From NCBI GenBank assembly GCA_021234155.1, contig JAJEKV010000060.1, positions 4,012,451 to 4,076,450 of the forward strand: DNA of 64,000 bases, in the 5' to 3' direction. The notes below the pieces were generated by a model. That model ran no database searches and had not been told where the DNA came from. It saw only the letters and a list, made by a program, of their open reading frames with translations. This DNA comes from Isoetes taiwanensis. Its lineage: Eukaryota; Streptophyta; Lycopodiopsida; Isoetales; Isoetaceae. The position numbers and the translations under genes are program-made. Below are positions 25,125 through 38,072 of the stretch, in pieces. Position 1 is the first letter of the stretch, and every line of letters begins with the position of its first letter.

Positions 25125-25659
25125 AGGCTTCATGATTGATAATGCAAATGGCTTACAACACCCTTGGATAATGCACCTTGTGCATGCTCTCTTAAAGATG
25201 ACAATCTAGAAGAAAAATAGTATCATCATTAAAACATTAACAATCTCTATCTAGGTCCAAAAGTTCCACGAGCCTTTATGAAAGACTGAGGTGGCTTTTC
25301 AGAGACTAGATTTAATGGCAGTGCATTTAAATTGATCTTTATTGCAGGTTTATGCTTTTGAATAAATTTGTGTTTGTGGTAAATTAGGAATTGTTTCTTA
25401 CCCTTCTAGATCTGGAAGCCTTTTGTAGTTGTATAAGTCATGATTATGAGAAGCCACTAGAGTTGCATTGTAACACAATATTCATGGGAAAGGAAAGGAA
25501 TTTCTGACTGTTAAAATTTTCTCTCTCTACAGAATGCTTTGCATGTTCTAATGTTGATTTGTTGAAGTTGCAAGCGTAGATATAGAGTGCATTCTTATTA
25601 TGTAGTAGCATGTTTATTTGATATATTTTGTTATTTGATTTTAAAATGGCAGTTTTGAA

Positions 25660-26293
25660 GCATTTAACTTTTCCCTGTACTCGTTGTGGGCTCTGCGAAC
25701 TTCAAAAGGTGCTATAGTAGAAAAGGAAGTTGATGCATAAGGCCCAAAAGAAGGTGGCGGAATTTTGGGCACTGAATGCTTCGGCATCGATGGTTTCTTG
25801 AGATTTCTGCAACTTTGACAAGGGGCAAAGGGAAAAGTTCTGACCAGGAAGTGTATCTGCACATCACATTTGTGTTCAGAGCACAAAGAACAATAGCAGA
25901 AAATTGCACATGTTAATTAAAGAGACAGTTAACCAGGAAGAAGTGATGGTATGTCGCGGATATTGACAAGGTTCTGCTTCATGATTTTTTACATGGGAAA
26001 TGAACAACTTACACCAGAATCCACTTTCCATTGAGCAGTTGCAGTGTATCTGTAGGAGCCGGGGTAGGGTTCTTAGCTTCCAGCTCATTTATCAGTTCTA
26101 TAACTTCTGCACGGACCTCACTGCTAGCAACAAGGCCGTGCTCAGTACCAAAAGCAGAATCAATCAATCCCTTCTTAAGCCCTAATATTGTATTATCTTC
26201 TGCAGGTGTTTCCACAGTTGTAACTACATCATGGCTGGATGATTGTTCGTGCTTGGCTCTATGGCTCTCATTTTCCTGACCATTATTTTTTGT
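25660..26293 (-). pseudogene. Plastid fibrillin (PAP) two-exon fragment (unit B)
   Basis: Same pair of exons as in unit A. Exon one (26293-26013) is uninterrupted here: HDVVTTVETPAEDNTILGLK through VIELINELEAKNPTPAPTDT to LLNGKWIL, the classic N-terminal fibrillin helix and first strand. The donor is gtaagt and the next exon begins at 25856. Exon two reads YTSWSELFPLPLVKVAEIS and then shifts frame. No later fibrillin exons were seen on the minus strand within the unit. Confidence 0.82.
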
Positions 26294-29200
26294 CTGGCAA
26301 AGCTGAAGCCACCAGACTTCTCTAACCAGGAGTATATAGAGAGGTAGAAACAAATGGAGATTTTTGGAATGGAACTTTACATGCCTTCCACTGGGGAAAG
26401 AGGCAATTTGTGGTTTATATAAATTAATAAATGGGGCTTCAATACTGCATCAGAGATTATAGCCATAATAAATCTGGTCTGATCAACCAAGCCCTTGAAT
26501 GCAGATGAAGAAAGTTGCCAGATCCGTGAGAGAAGTATATCATGTTGAATTCATTTTTCTTTGTTAAAATATTATTCTTTTCAATTCCATGATCCATCTC
26601 ATGTGATAATGTCGGGCAACAAAAGAGAATTCAAATGCAACAACTTCGACTTATAAAATTCACCATGAAAATTTATATTAGCAAAGAATTTTAGTATATG
26701 TACAACTTGGAGGCTGTCACATGTTAATCGTTCATTATATCAAAGAAACTTACTTGTGAACATCATTTCCTCTTTACCATAAGTATTCAAATAATTAGAA
26801 GGAATAGCCACAAGAAGGGCTATGAATATTCCCTCTTGGATCACGACAGTTTTAAAGAAAATTGCAAATATCGTTTTATTTTTTCCAATAGATCTCACTA
26901 ATAGCAAAGACTAAATGGAAATTTCATATAGAAACACAACAAGCATTGAAGCTTGATATACAACATTGTGTTTCACTTGGATGTTTATGTCCAAGAACAC
27001 TAACATGATCTCTTGTACTCAACCTACAAAAAAGTCAAAGGTAATAGCAAAAACAACAACCCAACCAAACATTATTGTGCAAATCCTCACAAGTAGACCC
27101 AGGACAACCATGTCCCTTTGGAAAAAGAATAGTTACTAGGAGCGTGTGGCCCGGCGATCTTAGGGCAATTCTTGAGGCGTTTGGAATGGGTTTAGGGTAT
27201 TAGACTTTGTAGCTACATTAGAATTTATAGAATCTATGTAGGTGAAATGGGCAGGAAGGCATAATGCATGAGTATAGTTGAATAGAAATAGAAAATGTAC
27301 ATCCCTATGAAGGATGGCGCAAACCTTGTTTTTAAGTGTAAACATGCTATGAACTAATTTTATACAAAACATATGCGCCTCCCAAAGAAATGATCTTTCA
27401 AAGCAACAAAGCTAATGAAAGCATTGGCAAGCGTTGATACATGTGAGAGAGATTCATCTTATGTCTATTTGTTGTTAAAGCGAATCTCTAGAAAGCGTGT
27501 GCCCGGCAATGCCGGGCATTAGTCATGTGCGTGTGGAATAGGTAGATGTAATGGAATATGTAGAAAACTTGTAAAATGTACTCATGATATATAGATGTAA
27601 TGGAGTACCAAGCTGTGAAGGATTTAAGGTTTAGGGGCCGTAGGGAATTAGCCCTAACACATCGAATGGATAGAAGTAATGGAAAGCATATGTTGCAAAT
27701 ATGTTGGCGCATAAGGTTTTTGTGGAATACACAATTGCAATTTTGTTACCCTCGGTATTTGCAAGCTAAGATTATACTACCATTCTACTTGCATTGTTGG
27801 GGTGCCTTAATAAAATCATGCATAGTGCTTTCTGAAAAGATTAGTTGTCGCGTGCAGCGATGATTTGCACCATTTCAATACGGTTCAATTTAATTGGTTT
27901 CATATGCAAATAAACTTACGAAGCGTGATGGTTGCTGCGCGCCTTTGCATTAGTTGTGGGCACCGAAAATGGAATTTATCTGAACATATATAATTATTAT
28001 TGGGTTGATTCTTTGGCATATTCTTGACGTCGTCGAGGCACTTATCTTGGCCGTCCATTGAATTACAAATAATTTTTACCGTAGACATTTTAGAAGGCCA
28101 CCGCCATAGCCATCGATTAATGCGTGGTGGGGCGGGGTTCAAGCTTCGGATAAGCGGGGCTGCAAATGTGAGTGCGTATCCAGCGTTTGGTGCTTGATTT
28201 TTTCTTTGCAAAAAGCCTTACTTATTTGTTTGACTCTGTATTGTAGTGTTAAGAGCCGCGGTTAAGTTAAGCCTAATTGCATAAATATCAAATTATTCTC
28301 TTCTTATTAGGTTTAAAACTTCAATTTGGGTTTACAACTTTCATTATGTATGAAACATCCTCTTCTCATTAGGTTTATATCTTCAAATTCGGTTTACAAC
28401 CTTGATTATGTATCTTTCAACTTTTTTTCTATTCTAGATTTTATGCCTCAAAAGCTCTAAAAGAATAAGTAGCGAGCGAGTTTCTTGGAAGTCTGGAAAA
28501 ACATGTGCGATTATATGCGCTTAATAAATGCTATTGAAGATTTCTTAACCAAATGATACCACCGTTGGGAATTTGCAAAATATCTTTAACTCTAGACATA
28601 GTACATTTTCTTGACTAAGCTTTAACCAACGGGGATCAAGTGTCAATTGTAGGCCAGTAGAAAATAGAATAGAATAAACTAGAAAATGTAAATATCGGAA
28701 GTAGCCGTGCGTATCGACTTATTCTTTAAGGCTCAATGCTCACAATCTGCTTGAGCAAGCATAAAGCGTGTTCCTTGTTGAGAAAAACCTTGGTGAAACA
28801 ACACATGCACATTGTGCTTCTGCTCAAGCATGTTCCTATAGCAAAATATTTAGAGACCTTTCCTATGCAAGAAGGGAAGAAAAGGGATTAAAAGTCTAAA
28901 TCATGATCAAGAGCAACAACAATTATGCACTATAAGCTGGAGCATTTACAAATAAGCGATTTGAAGTGTCCCATATCTATGATGTGGCGGTCCACAATTC
29001 GGATAAAATTTTGGCGGTCTAACAAATGTGATATGTGGCGGTTCTAGGATAAAGTAGGCATCAAGAGGCTATGCTAGGGTTTACGGACCATTAAAAATAT
29101 CAAAGGTTATCATCATGCTAGTTAATTTCATCTACGATACACCATAAGCCATGGTACACTTTTCTGAGTTTTTCAAAAGTTCTATTTGGAAATATGCACT

Positions 29201-32200
29201 TTGTTGCAACTGTGTACCCACAACCACATCAAAATCAACAAATAATTAAAAAAAAAAAAACCTCTAGAATCGCCATGTTGTTGGCATGCGGGGTTCTCTT
29301 ACATTTGCATCGGCTCGGCGATATTGGTGTTCTTTACGATCACTTGGCGATGTCGGTGTTCTTTCTCTTGTGACACTTTTTCTGGCGGTATTTGCTAAAA
29401 AAAGGGTATCTTGATTTTCTGCGGGGAAAAGATGGGAAAATTGATGGTGTATATTGCGGCATTGATGGTTGTAAACTGGTGGAGATGGGAGCAAGCCAAA
29501 GGTAGGCTACTTGAAAAAAATCGAGGCAAAGGCTGGCCCTGCTTGCGAGGAGCTATGATAGGGCCAAATCCACTAAGCCCAACCACGGCCTCCGATCCAC
29601 CACGCCCGGGAAGTGTCTTTGCAAGCTCATGGCCAAGCGCCACCACCCTTGCCCTTGAGTTTCAACCTGGCGGGTGCCAAAGCCATGCCTCTCAAATGCA
29701 ACATCTCCTTGCTGCTTTGCTCCTCCTTCCAAACATAAATATTTTTCTCCCTTCTAGCTCTCGACTAGGCATCTTATTCTTTGCTTGATTGCCTCCACCT
29801 TTGCATTTCCACGGCAACATTTTTTTCAAAGCGCAAGGACAAATGGAGCCCGGAATAGTGTAGCCGGAGCAGTAAGCGGGCAAAAATATCAAGGCTTTAG
29901 GCGCGCATGTCGTGGCTGCTAAAACATTCTTATATAACGGGGGTTGTTAAGGAAACTTGTAAATGAATCGTTAAAAGAAGGCCGCCCCGCGATAAATTTC
30001 TTGTAGATATAATAAAAAGAGTTATAAATGTAATTTGTGCATAGATGTAGCGGGTTTCAAGTGTGGAAGGTGGATGGAATGGGTAGGAAATAATGGGATG
30101 CATGGGCGAAAGACATATAGGGATGGCTTGCAGCGTGGATGCACGAGATAGCTTAAGTTGGGATGTCCTTTGATTCCTTGTGTTTGAATTTTCAAATCCT
30201 AACTTCTCATTGATAAAACAAAATCTTGAAGATAAATGCATTCTTCATGATCAATTGTATGAAGGAAATTTTATATTTGGGCTTCATAATTGTAATATTA
30301 GTCCAACACAATGATGGCTTGGAAGCCAAAGCCAATATTTCTAAGAGCAAACAATAGATTGCACTTTTTCTGTTTTTACAAACATATGCGGTATTGCCTA
30401 CTATGCTTGATCTCTTAACATTAATAAAAGGTGCACTTGAAATCAATTTTCCATGGTCTTTGCCTTCAATCGAAAATTGTCGAAAATTGCCATTGCAAAC
30501 ATGCTTTTTATATACTTGCGCCATGATGAAACCCTCATTCTAAGATTGACATTCAAGCAAAAGAGTGCAATAATTACAACTTATACATCATTCTATAATG
30601 GTCCTACATATATGGTTTGCTTATTGAAATCCCTTTCCGACTTAGAAATGCATTGATAGGCTGGCTAAGAAATCCCATTGTGCTAAACCTCCAATAACTA
30701 ATGGAAGCTCGTGAGCGGTTTTTAATTCTTTAGATTTTCACTCTCAATCTGACTTGTCTTTGCCATAAGTTAATACAATGAAGATGTGCTTCATAACAAA
30801 ATGGTCATATTGCGGCTTTGATGCGATTGATAAGCGTCATACTTTTAAGAACTATAAAAACAATTGTGATCACGAGAAGGATTGTTAATTTATAAGTTAC
30901 GCATAAAAAACCTACAATAGCCAATACTACATTTCAAAGAGAATCAAGTTAGAAAACCATTATAGCTATACAATCTACCCAAATCTAAATATATGCCATG
31001 GTCCTAACATGAACACATGAATATCATTAGGTTAAATACTATCACCCATATTGCCACCATGAGGAACAATGCTAGTAAGATATACCAACAATATGTATTC
31101 ATAAAAAATAAAAAATAAAAACTAGCAAAAGAAGCATAACAGTAGGCTTAGAAGGTTATTAAGTTTGGATTCAATTTCTCATTAAGAAAGCATGTATCGG
31201 ACAATCTATTTAAATTGGAAGGCTAGATTGAAATTGTGATTAAATAGATTAATTTCATTTTTGCGAATGAAGTAACTAATAATATTCTCTAAATGAAATA
31301 TGAAAAACCCACGTTGCAAATGAGGCGTAGATTTATAAATGCTTTAGCTTTTTATGTTGTTAGATTTTGCTTCTTCTTTTAAGAAACCAGTATTTGTTTG
31401 TTTTAGACGGATTAGCGACTAATTGTTATGGCTCCTAGTGGTGGATTTGCATTGTTGGATTATATTCCCTTTTTTTTTAATTGGTTTGCTTTTTGCTTAT
31501 CATTGGTTATATGAAGGACTTGGATTTCGAAATGATCATGAAATGGTTTATAGGTGGCAATGTCAAGGAGTTCTTTCTTGCTTGGATGTCTAAATCTTAT
31601 GATGTTTAGATTTAGAATATTCCTATGACAGCCTTATTGATATTTGGAGATGGCACTTTTGTGCTTGTTGGAAGTGCAAGGAGTTTGACAATAGGCAAGT
31701 GGCACAAGTAGCATTTTTGTGTTTTTTTTTATGTCGACAAATTGGTGGCAGTTGGGCATGGTTTCTAACTAGATGGCTACTTCTGTCCCTTGCACATATG
31801 AAGAAGTATTATGCAATGGAAAACTACTTTACGTCTCTTTGCACATTTAACAACTCTAACGTGCCACAATGGAAGGTTTTTAAGTATAACATAAAAGAAA
31901 TAATGAAGATTTTTAGGCGGTCTTCTCGGCATGATAGATCAGTTGGAGAAAATGGCTTCCATCGTTATAGGGCATTTACGTTAGCAATTATTTAACATGT
32001 GAATTTGAGGTGTTCTTACGGACCCTCGTGGTTTTTTACTTTTGATCCGTGTCTTCCCAAAATCCATCACCACCTTATTCTTTAATATATTTGTCATTTA
32101 TCAATGGAAGGTACGATTCCTCAATTTGATGTAACAGGACTACCATTATAATTTTGTGTTTGTCATCATGGCGGGCTCTTGTTTGAGAATGGCTTTACCT

Positions 32201-32337
32201 CTATTTATACCTTTATCACATATAAGGAAGTGTCGAGCAATTAGTAGTGTGTCATTGCCCAACATTTTGGAGCTTTGTGATAAAGCAAGATTGAACTTTG
32301 ATGAGCAAGAAGGTATTCTTTTTGCTAATCAATTTTC
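26294..32337. other. AT-rich unit spacer without recognisable genes (unit B)
   Basis: Uninterrupted version of the spacer split in unit A into 5762-8171 and 16949-20520. It shows that the ancestral unit had no transposon here. Short frames such as 29411-29788 and 31699-31995 are not consistently conserved. No gene is claimed. Confidence 0.5.
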
Positions 32338-32339
32338 AG

Positions 32340-32578
32340 GTCTTTGAAGGAGAAAAAGCTTGACAAAAGATTGTTGGGAACTTGGAAAATTTGATTTGAG
32401 TGGTATTGCCCCAGCTCAAGAGGTATTCCCAGTTGAACTTACTTTTTGAAGTAGATCTTGGATGGAATACTAAAAGTGAGGCGAGGATAAAGGCGACCAA
32501 TAAGGTAGATAAGATCATCAATACTGTTGACGAAGATCGTTTATCTTCAGATGAGGTTGATAGAATGATCAAGGAGGC
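32340..32578 (+). pseudogene. BiP internal fragment, sense orientation (unit C)
   Basis: Third copy of the sense fragment, again directly after aattttcag (AG at 32338-32339). The second half has a short open frame ending in [17 protein letters not shown], near-identical to the corresponding BiP lid sequence. An in-frame stop and indels interrupt the first half. It is not expected to make protein. Confidence 0.83.
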
Positions 32579-33702
32579 TTGTGTTTTGAATGATTTTGTT
32601 TTGAACAGTCAGTCTTTTTCACGTAACTCACTTAGTCTACGGGCAAAAGATCTACATTAGGCAAACGGTTGATAACCGAAAAGCCTAAGGTACCTTTTGG
32701 CCCTTGAATTTTTACCCAGACTATGGCTAATGATGTATTGGTTGGCTGCAGGTACGTGCTCCTTTTCCTAATGTAATCCTTCTGTCCAATAAGTCTTAGG
32801 TGAGCTTGGAAAAGAAGAAAGAAAGATGAGATGCACATTTGCTCTTAAATGTTATGCTAAGATATTTGAGTACTTGATCCATTTTATTACTTTAGCAAAT
32901 GATTTTTGCAAGCATACAGGCTAAAAGGTGAATGTATCTGAAACCTATGGATGTTATTTGATGTGCCTTCTTCTGGCCATAACCTAGCTTAGGAGTCATA
33001 TTTTTTAAGGTTGTTATATGAACCTCGAAATTGAGTACTTTAGACCCTTATGCTTCGTAGTATAAAAAAAGTACAGTTTTATGCACTAAGTTTGCTACGG
33101 GATATCTTATTTCAGTCGAACTTCCTTATGTAAAACCCATCTCTTTGATGTAATAAAAAAATATAGAAATATGTTGAAAACATGCTCCTTTGCTTTAAAA
33201 GGATTATATGCTTTTCAAATAGAACTTCTTCTTTGGTTTCATCGTGGCGGGGACTGTTGTGTAGGCTTGAACTATGTACCACCTACATGCATCCAACTAC
33301 AAATGGGAACTTCAATAATTGTAACTAGTCTTGTGGACTCAAATAAGGGCGTCCCTCTTTAAGTGTTAGGTTTTGCCTTAGAAAATATCTGACTACAATT
33401 TATGATGATTTGTAAGCTCATTGGAAGAGAAACTCTTCTGCATCTTCCATGTCGCTTATTTGCTACAAAATTAGATGTGCAAGCAAAAGTGTTCTAAATC
33501 GTGTCAAACTTGCTAGATAAATTTTCATAAAACAAGTCATAAAAATGTTTAAAAGTTTTTTAGAAAAGTTGAAAGCTAAGATAAGTGATATAAACAAAGC
33601 GGATAATAAGCATAAGCTAATATACATCTCAGTTACTATTTTCATATCTACGGTATTTGTGTCATTCCTCGTGATCGGGGAATTTTGAATGTCTCAAGAT
33701 AT

Positions 33703-35677
33703 TTCTGACTTCGAGTGATCTTCATCCTCTTCCTCTGAGGCGACAACACCGATCTTTTGATAAACCTTGGTTATTATCGGATTACAAACATCCTCAATCT
33801 CCTTGACTTCTCTTGAAATCCTCCCCTCGGCACTTTGGTTGTCGTCCAACCACTCCACAATTTCCTTCAATTCAACTTCAATCTTTTCTTTGTCATCGAG
33901 AATCTAGCTTATCAGCTAGCTTGTCCTTGTCACCAATTGAACTCTTCATGTTGTACACATATGTCTCCAATCTATTCACGGCATCAATCTTTTCCTTCAC
34001 CTTCTTATCTTGCTCTGCATATTCCTCGGCCTCCTTGATCATTCTATCAACCTCATCGAAGATAAGCGATCTTTGTCGTGATAATGATGATCTTCTACGC
34101 CTTATTGGTGGCCTTATCCTCGCCTTCACTTTTAGAATTCCATCGCATCTACTTCAAATGTAACTTCAATCACGGGAATACCTCTTGGAGCTGGGCAATA
34201 CCACTCAAATCAAATTTTCCAAGTTCAGACAATCTTTTGTCAAGCTTCTTTCTCCTTCAAAGACACGAGCAGAACCGGGTTGTTTGCTTATCGATAGGTG
34301 CTAAAAATTTGGGATTTTTAGTTGGAATTGTAGTACCCACAGGGAATGAGCTTTGTCATCACTCCACCAGCCCGTTTCAATGCCAAGGGTCAAAGGGTGG
34401 CATCAAGGATGAGTGCATCTTTAGTCTCTTTGCCGCCTTCCCCACTTAGAATGCCTCCTTGAGCAGTGCACCATAGGCTACTGACCTCATCGGGGATTGA
34501 CTCCCTTGCTAGGCTCCTTGCCTTCAAAGTAGTCCTTCAACAATTCTTTGTACCTTTGGGATCAGTACTTCCTCCAACAAGAACGATTTCATCAATCTGT
34601 GACTTCTTAAGGCCCGGCATCATCCATGGCCTTCCTAACGAGGACCTAATGTCTTCTTGAACAAGTCATTGTTAAGCTCCTCAAACCTAAGCTCACGGTA
34701 AGTGGTTGGAGAAATCAACACCATCAAAAGACTCTCAACCTCAATTCTAACTTGGTGCTTTGGTTCTTGAGTGCCCTCTTTTTGCCTTCTACGCTTTCCT
34801 CATGACGGAGTTTTCCAATAGCCCTGCTATCCTTGCTAATGTCCTTGTTGTACTTCTTCTTGATGAGTTTAATAAAGTGCTCCATAATTCTGTGGTCAAA
34901 ATCCTCTCCTCCAAGATGAGTATCACCACTTGTGGCTAAAACTTCAAATACTCCATTATCAATTGTTAAGATGCTGACATCAAAGGTACCACCACCAAGG
35001 TCAAACACAAGTATGTTCTTCTCGTTTCCCTTCTCATTAAGTCCATAAGCCAATGCTGCTGCAGTTGGCTCATTCAGAATACGAGCCACGTTAAGTCCAG
35101 CAATGATACCAGCATCTTTTGTGGCCTGTCTCTGTGCATCATTGAAATAAGCTGGGACAGTGATAACAGCATTTTTTACGACCTTTCCTAAGAATGCCTC
35201 TGCAGTTTCCTTCATTTTTCATCAAAAAATCATGGCGCTAATCTCCTCTGGGCTGAAAAGCTTAACTTCGCCATCCTTGATCTTAACTTGTATATAAGGT
35301 TTCCCATCTTTGTTGATGATCTTGTAGGGCAATAGTTTCATATCATTTTGGACTTCTTTGTCGTCAAACTTCCTTCCAATCAAGCGTTTAGGGTCAAAAT
35401 GGTCCTTTCGGGGTTAGAAGCAGCTTGGTTCTTGGCTGCCTCTCCAATAAGTCTTTCAGAATCTGTGAAGGCTACCCATGAAGGTGTGATTCGATTTCCC
35501 TGGTCATTGGCTATGATTTCTACATGCCCATCTTTGTTATAAACCCCCACACAAGAATATGTTGTTCGAGATCAATACCAATTACTGTATCTAATTTGGG
35601 AGCTTCTTCTGCGCCTGCTGCTTTCAGATACAACCCAAATTGTAAGAAAAAGCCAAGCATAGACCTCCCCTCGACAT
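33703..35677 (-). pseudogene. BiP: ER-lumenal HSP70 chaperone BiP, best preserved copy (unit C)
   Basis: Third minus-strand BiP copy. A clean 163-codon frame (35215-34724) covers the nucleotide-binding domain: [55 protein letters not shown] and [15 protein letters not shown]. Where C differs from A and B in this stretch, C has the HSP70 consensus and the others have indels at CAG/CTG. Other parts are still frameshifted, for example after the signal peptide, near 34720 and near 34100. The 5' leader above 35677 is a TTCTGC-rich pyrimidine tract, as in the other copies. If any copy of the array is expressed, this one is the best candidate. Confidence 0.87.
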
Positions 35678-35934
35678 TCTCTATTGCCTCTGCTTCTCTC
35701 AACACTCTCTTCTGCTTCTTCTCACCGCTCTGCTTCTTTTAAACAAGCAAGGAAAAGGGCAAAGGAAAAGAAACGCAAAATGGAAAAGGCAAAAAAAAAA
35801 AAGGCAAGCATAAAGATACCTATTTTTTTCTTCTTGATGAGTTCTTATTAAAGGCAGTTCGACCTAATTCTTTGCTGGCCGATCTGGTGGTGCCTTGGCC
35901 GATCTGGTGGTGGGGAGGCACCTTGTCAGAAAAG

Positions 35935-36905
35935 ATTGGTTAAATCTTTGCTTCCCGTGTACTTATGGCCCAGGAAGGTAAGAATGCTTTGAGAAATGAA
36001 AACGAACTCAGTCTACAGTTTTGTGCCTTTTAACTTCTTGCAAGCGAAGGCTTTGAGGCAATGCAAGCAACTATGGACACATGCATGAAGCGGGGAAAAT
36101 TACTTGAGATTGCACCATGCCCAACTTATGAAGAAGCGTGGCAGCATTGTTTAGTAGATGAAAAACTTATGGGGTGTCAGAACAGATTGGTTAAATCTTT
36201 GCTTCCCATGTACTTATGGCAAGTATTTTTGTAAATAAATAGAATAGGGGGCTAAGAATACTTGCATCTGGGTAAAGGGAAAAATTGTAAAAACCCAAGC
36301 CAGTAAGCTTGCAAGGTCCAGCAGATAAAGTTCAATGATTGCCATGTGGCTGTGATGTCTTTCCACACATGCAATTTGGGTGGATCTTCTAATCCAGAAA
36401 TAAGGTGAGTCTTCAGTCTAGATATATTACTCATGTAGTGTTGGATATGTTACTTAGCTGGTACAAAAGGCATTTTATTTTTAGAACTTATTAAGAAACA
36501 TGATGATAGTGCGTTTTGTTTTAGGATTTGCTTAGTGGCCAGTCCATTATGAATATTGGTGATTTGGGTGCGACTTCAAGTACCACAAAGAATTTTCAAG
36601 ACCATATATTAGCCGCTGGTTTGTGGTTGGACAAAAGAGCCTCAAAGGTATGACATTTTGGGGTTTTATACATATCCTAGTAACGTTGCTCTTGTTAAGA
36701 AAAATTAGTAATTCCTATTGGACAAATCTATTGCTTTAGAACAGGGCTAGATAATTGTTCTATGTTCTGGTTGCATTTACAGAGCATAAGGAACATGAGA
36801 AAAAGCTGCATGAGTCCGAGATATGAAGTTTTGTTGGATAAAAAAAGTCTTCATATTTGGCACTTGCATGAAGCTAATCTAGTGATTTTTCATGACAAAG
36901 AATAG
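35935..36905 (+). pseudogene. Unidentified spliced gene fragment (unit C)
   Basis: Third copy of the fragment, with the middle exon at 36525-36647 and the last at 36783-36905. It is more damaged than the others: within the middle exon, accagcaaagagcc of unit A is shortened to accacaaagaat, and ctgctt is read as tctttgctt near 35945 and 36197. These are the same kinds of change seen in BiP. Confidence 0.45.
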
Positions 36906-37454
36906 AGGCTTCATGATTGATAATGCAAATGGCTTACAACACCCTTGGATAATGCACCTTGTGCATGCTCTCTTACTTAAGATGACAATCTAGAAGAAAA
37001 ATAGTATCATCATTAAAACATTAACAATCTCTATCTAGGTCCAAAAGTTCCACGAGCCTTTATGAAAGACTGAGGTGGCTTTTCAGAGACTAGATTTAAT
37101 GGCGATGCATTTAAATTGATCTTTATTGCAGGTTTATGCTTTTGAATAAATTTGTGTTTGTGGTAAATTAGGAATTGTTTCTTACCCTTCTAGATCTGGA
37201 AGCCTTTTGTAGTTGTATAAGTCATGATTATGAGAAGCCACTAGAGTTGCATTGTAACACAATATTCATGGGAAGGGAAAGGAATTTCTGACTGTTAAAA
37301 TTTTCTCTCTCTACAGAATGCTTTGCATGTTCTAATGTTGATTTGTTGAAGTTGCAAACGTAGATATAGAGTGCATTCTTATTATGTAGTAGCATGTTTA
37401 TTTGATATATTTTGTTATTTGATTTTAAAAATGGCAGTTTTGAAGCATTTAACT

Positions 37455-38072
37455 TTTCCCTGTACTTTCGTTGTGGGCTGCGAACTTCAAAAGGTGCTAT
37501 AGTAGAAAAGGAAGTTGATGCATAAGGCCCAAAGAAGGTGACGGAATTTTGGGCACTGAATGCTTCGAGCATCGATGGTTTCTTGAGATTTCTGCAACTT
37601 TGACAAGGGGCAAAGGGAAAAGTTCTGACCAGGAAGTGTATCTGCACATCACATTTGTGTTCAGAGCACAAAGAACAATAGCAGAAAATTGCACATGTTA
37701 ATTAAAGAGACAGTTAACCAGGAAGAAGTGATGGTATGTGCGGATATTGACAAGGTTCTGCTTCATGATTTTTACATGGGAAATGAACAACTTACACCAG
37801 AATCCACTTTCCATTGAGCAGTTGCAGTGTATCTGTAGGAGCCGGGTAGGGTTCTTAGCTTCCAGCTCATTTATCAGTTCTATAACTTCTGCACGGACCT
37901 CACTGCTAGCAACAAGGCGTGCTCAGTACCAAAAGCAGAATCAATCAATCCCTTCTTAAGCCCTAATATTGTATTATCTTCTGCAGGTGTTTCCACAGTT
38001 GTAACTACATCATGGCTGGATGATTGTTAGTGCTTGGCTCTATGGCTCTCATTTTCCTGACCATTATTTTTT
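37455..38072 (-). pseudogene. Plastid fibrillin (PAP) two-exon fragment (unit C)
   Basis: Third copy: exon one 38072-37796, exon two from 37641 downwards. Exon two keeps FFGPYASTSFSTIAPFEVRS and KLNASKLPF in frame better than the other copies. It has the same orientation, splice signals and missing 3' part. Retention of the same truncated gene in all units shows it was already partial before amplification. Confidence 0.8.

Larger units (their letters stand above)
20526..32343. repeat. Tandem array unit B (BiP unit)
   Basis: Second complete copy of the segment, 11,818 bp from the start of its plus-strand BiP fragment to the same point in unit C. All landmarks of unit A recur in order and orientation, without the LINE-containing insertion. 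The differences from A and C are mostly small indels and clustered substitutions at CAG, CTG and CCG trinucleotides rather than scattered point changes. Confidence 0.95.
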
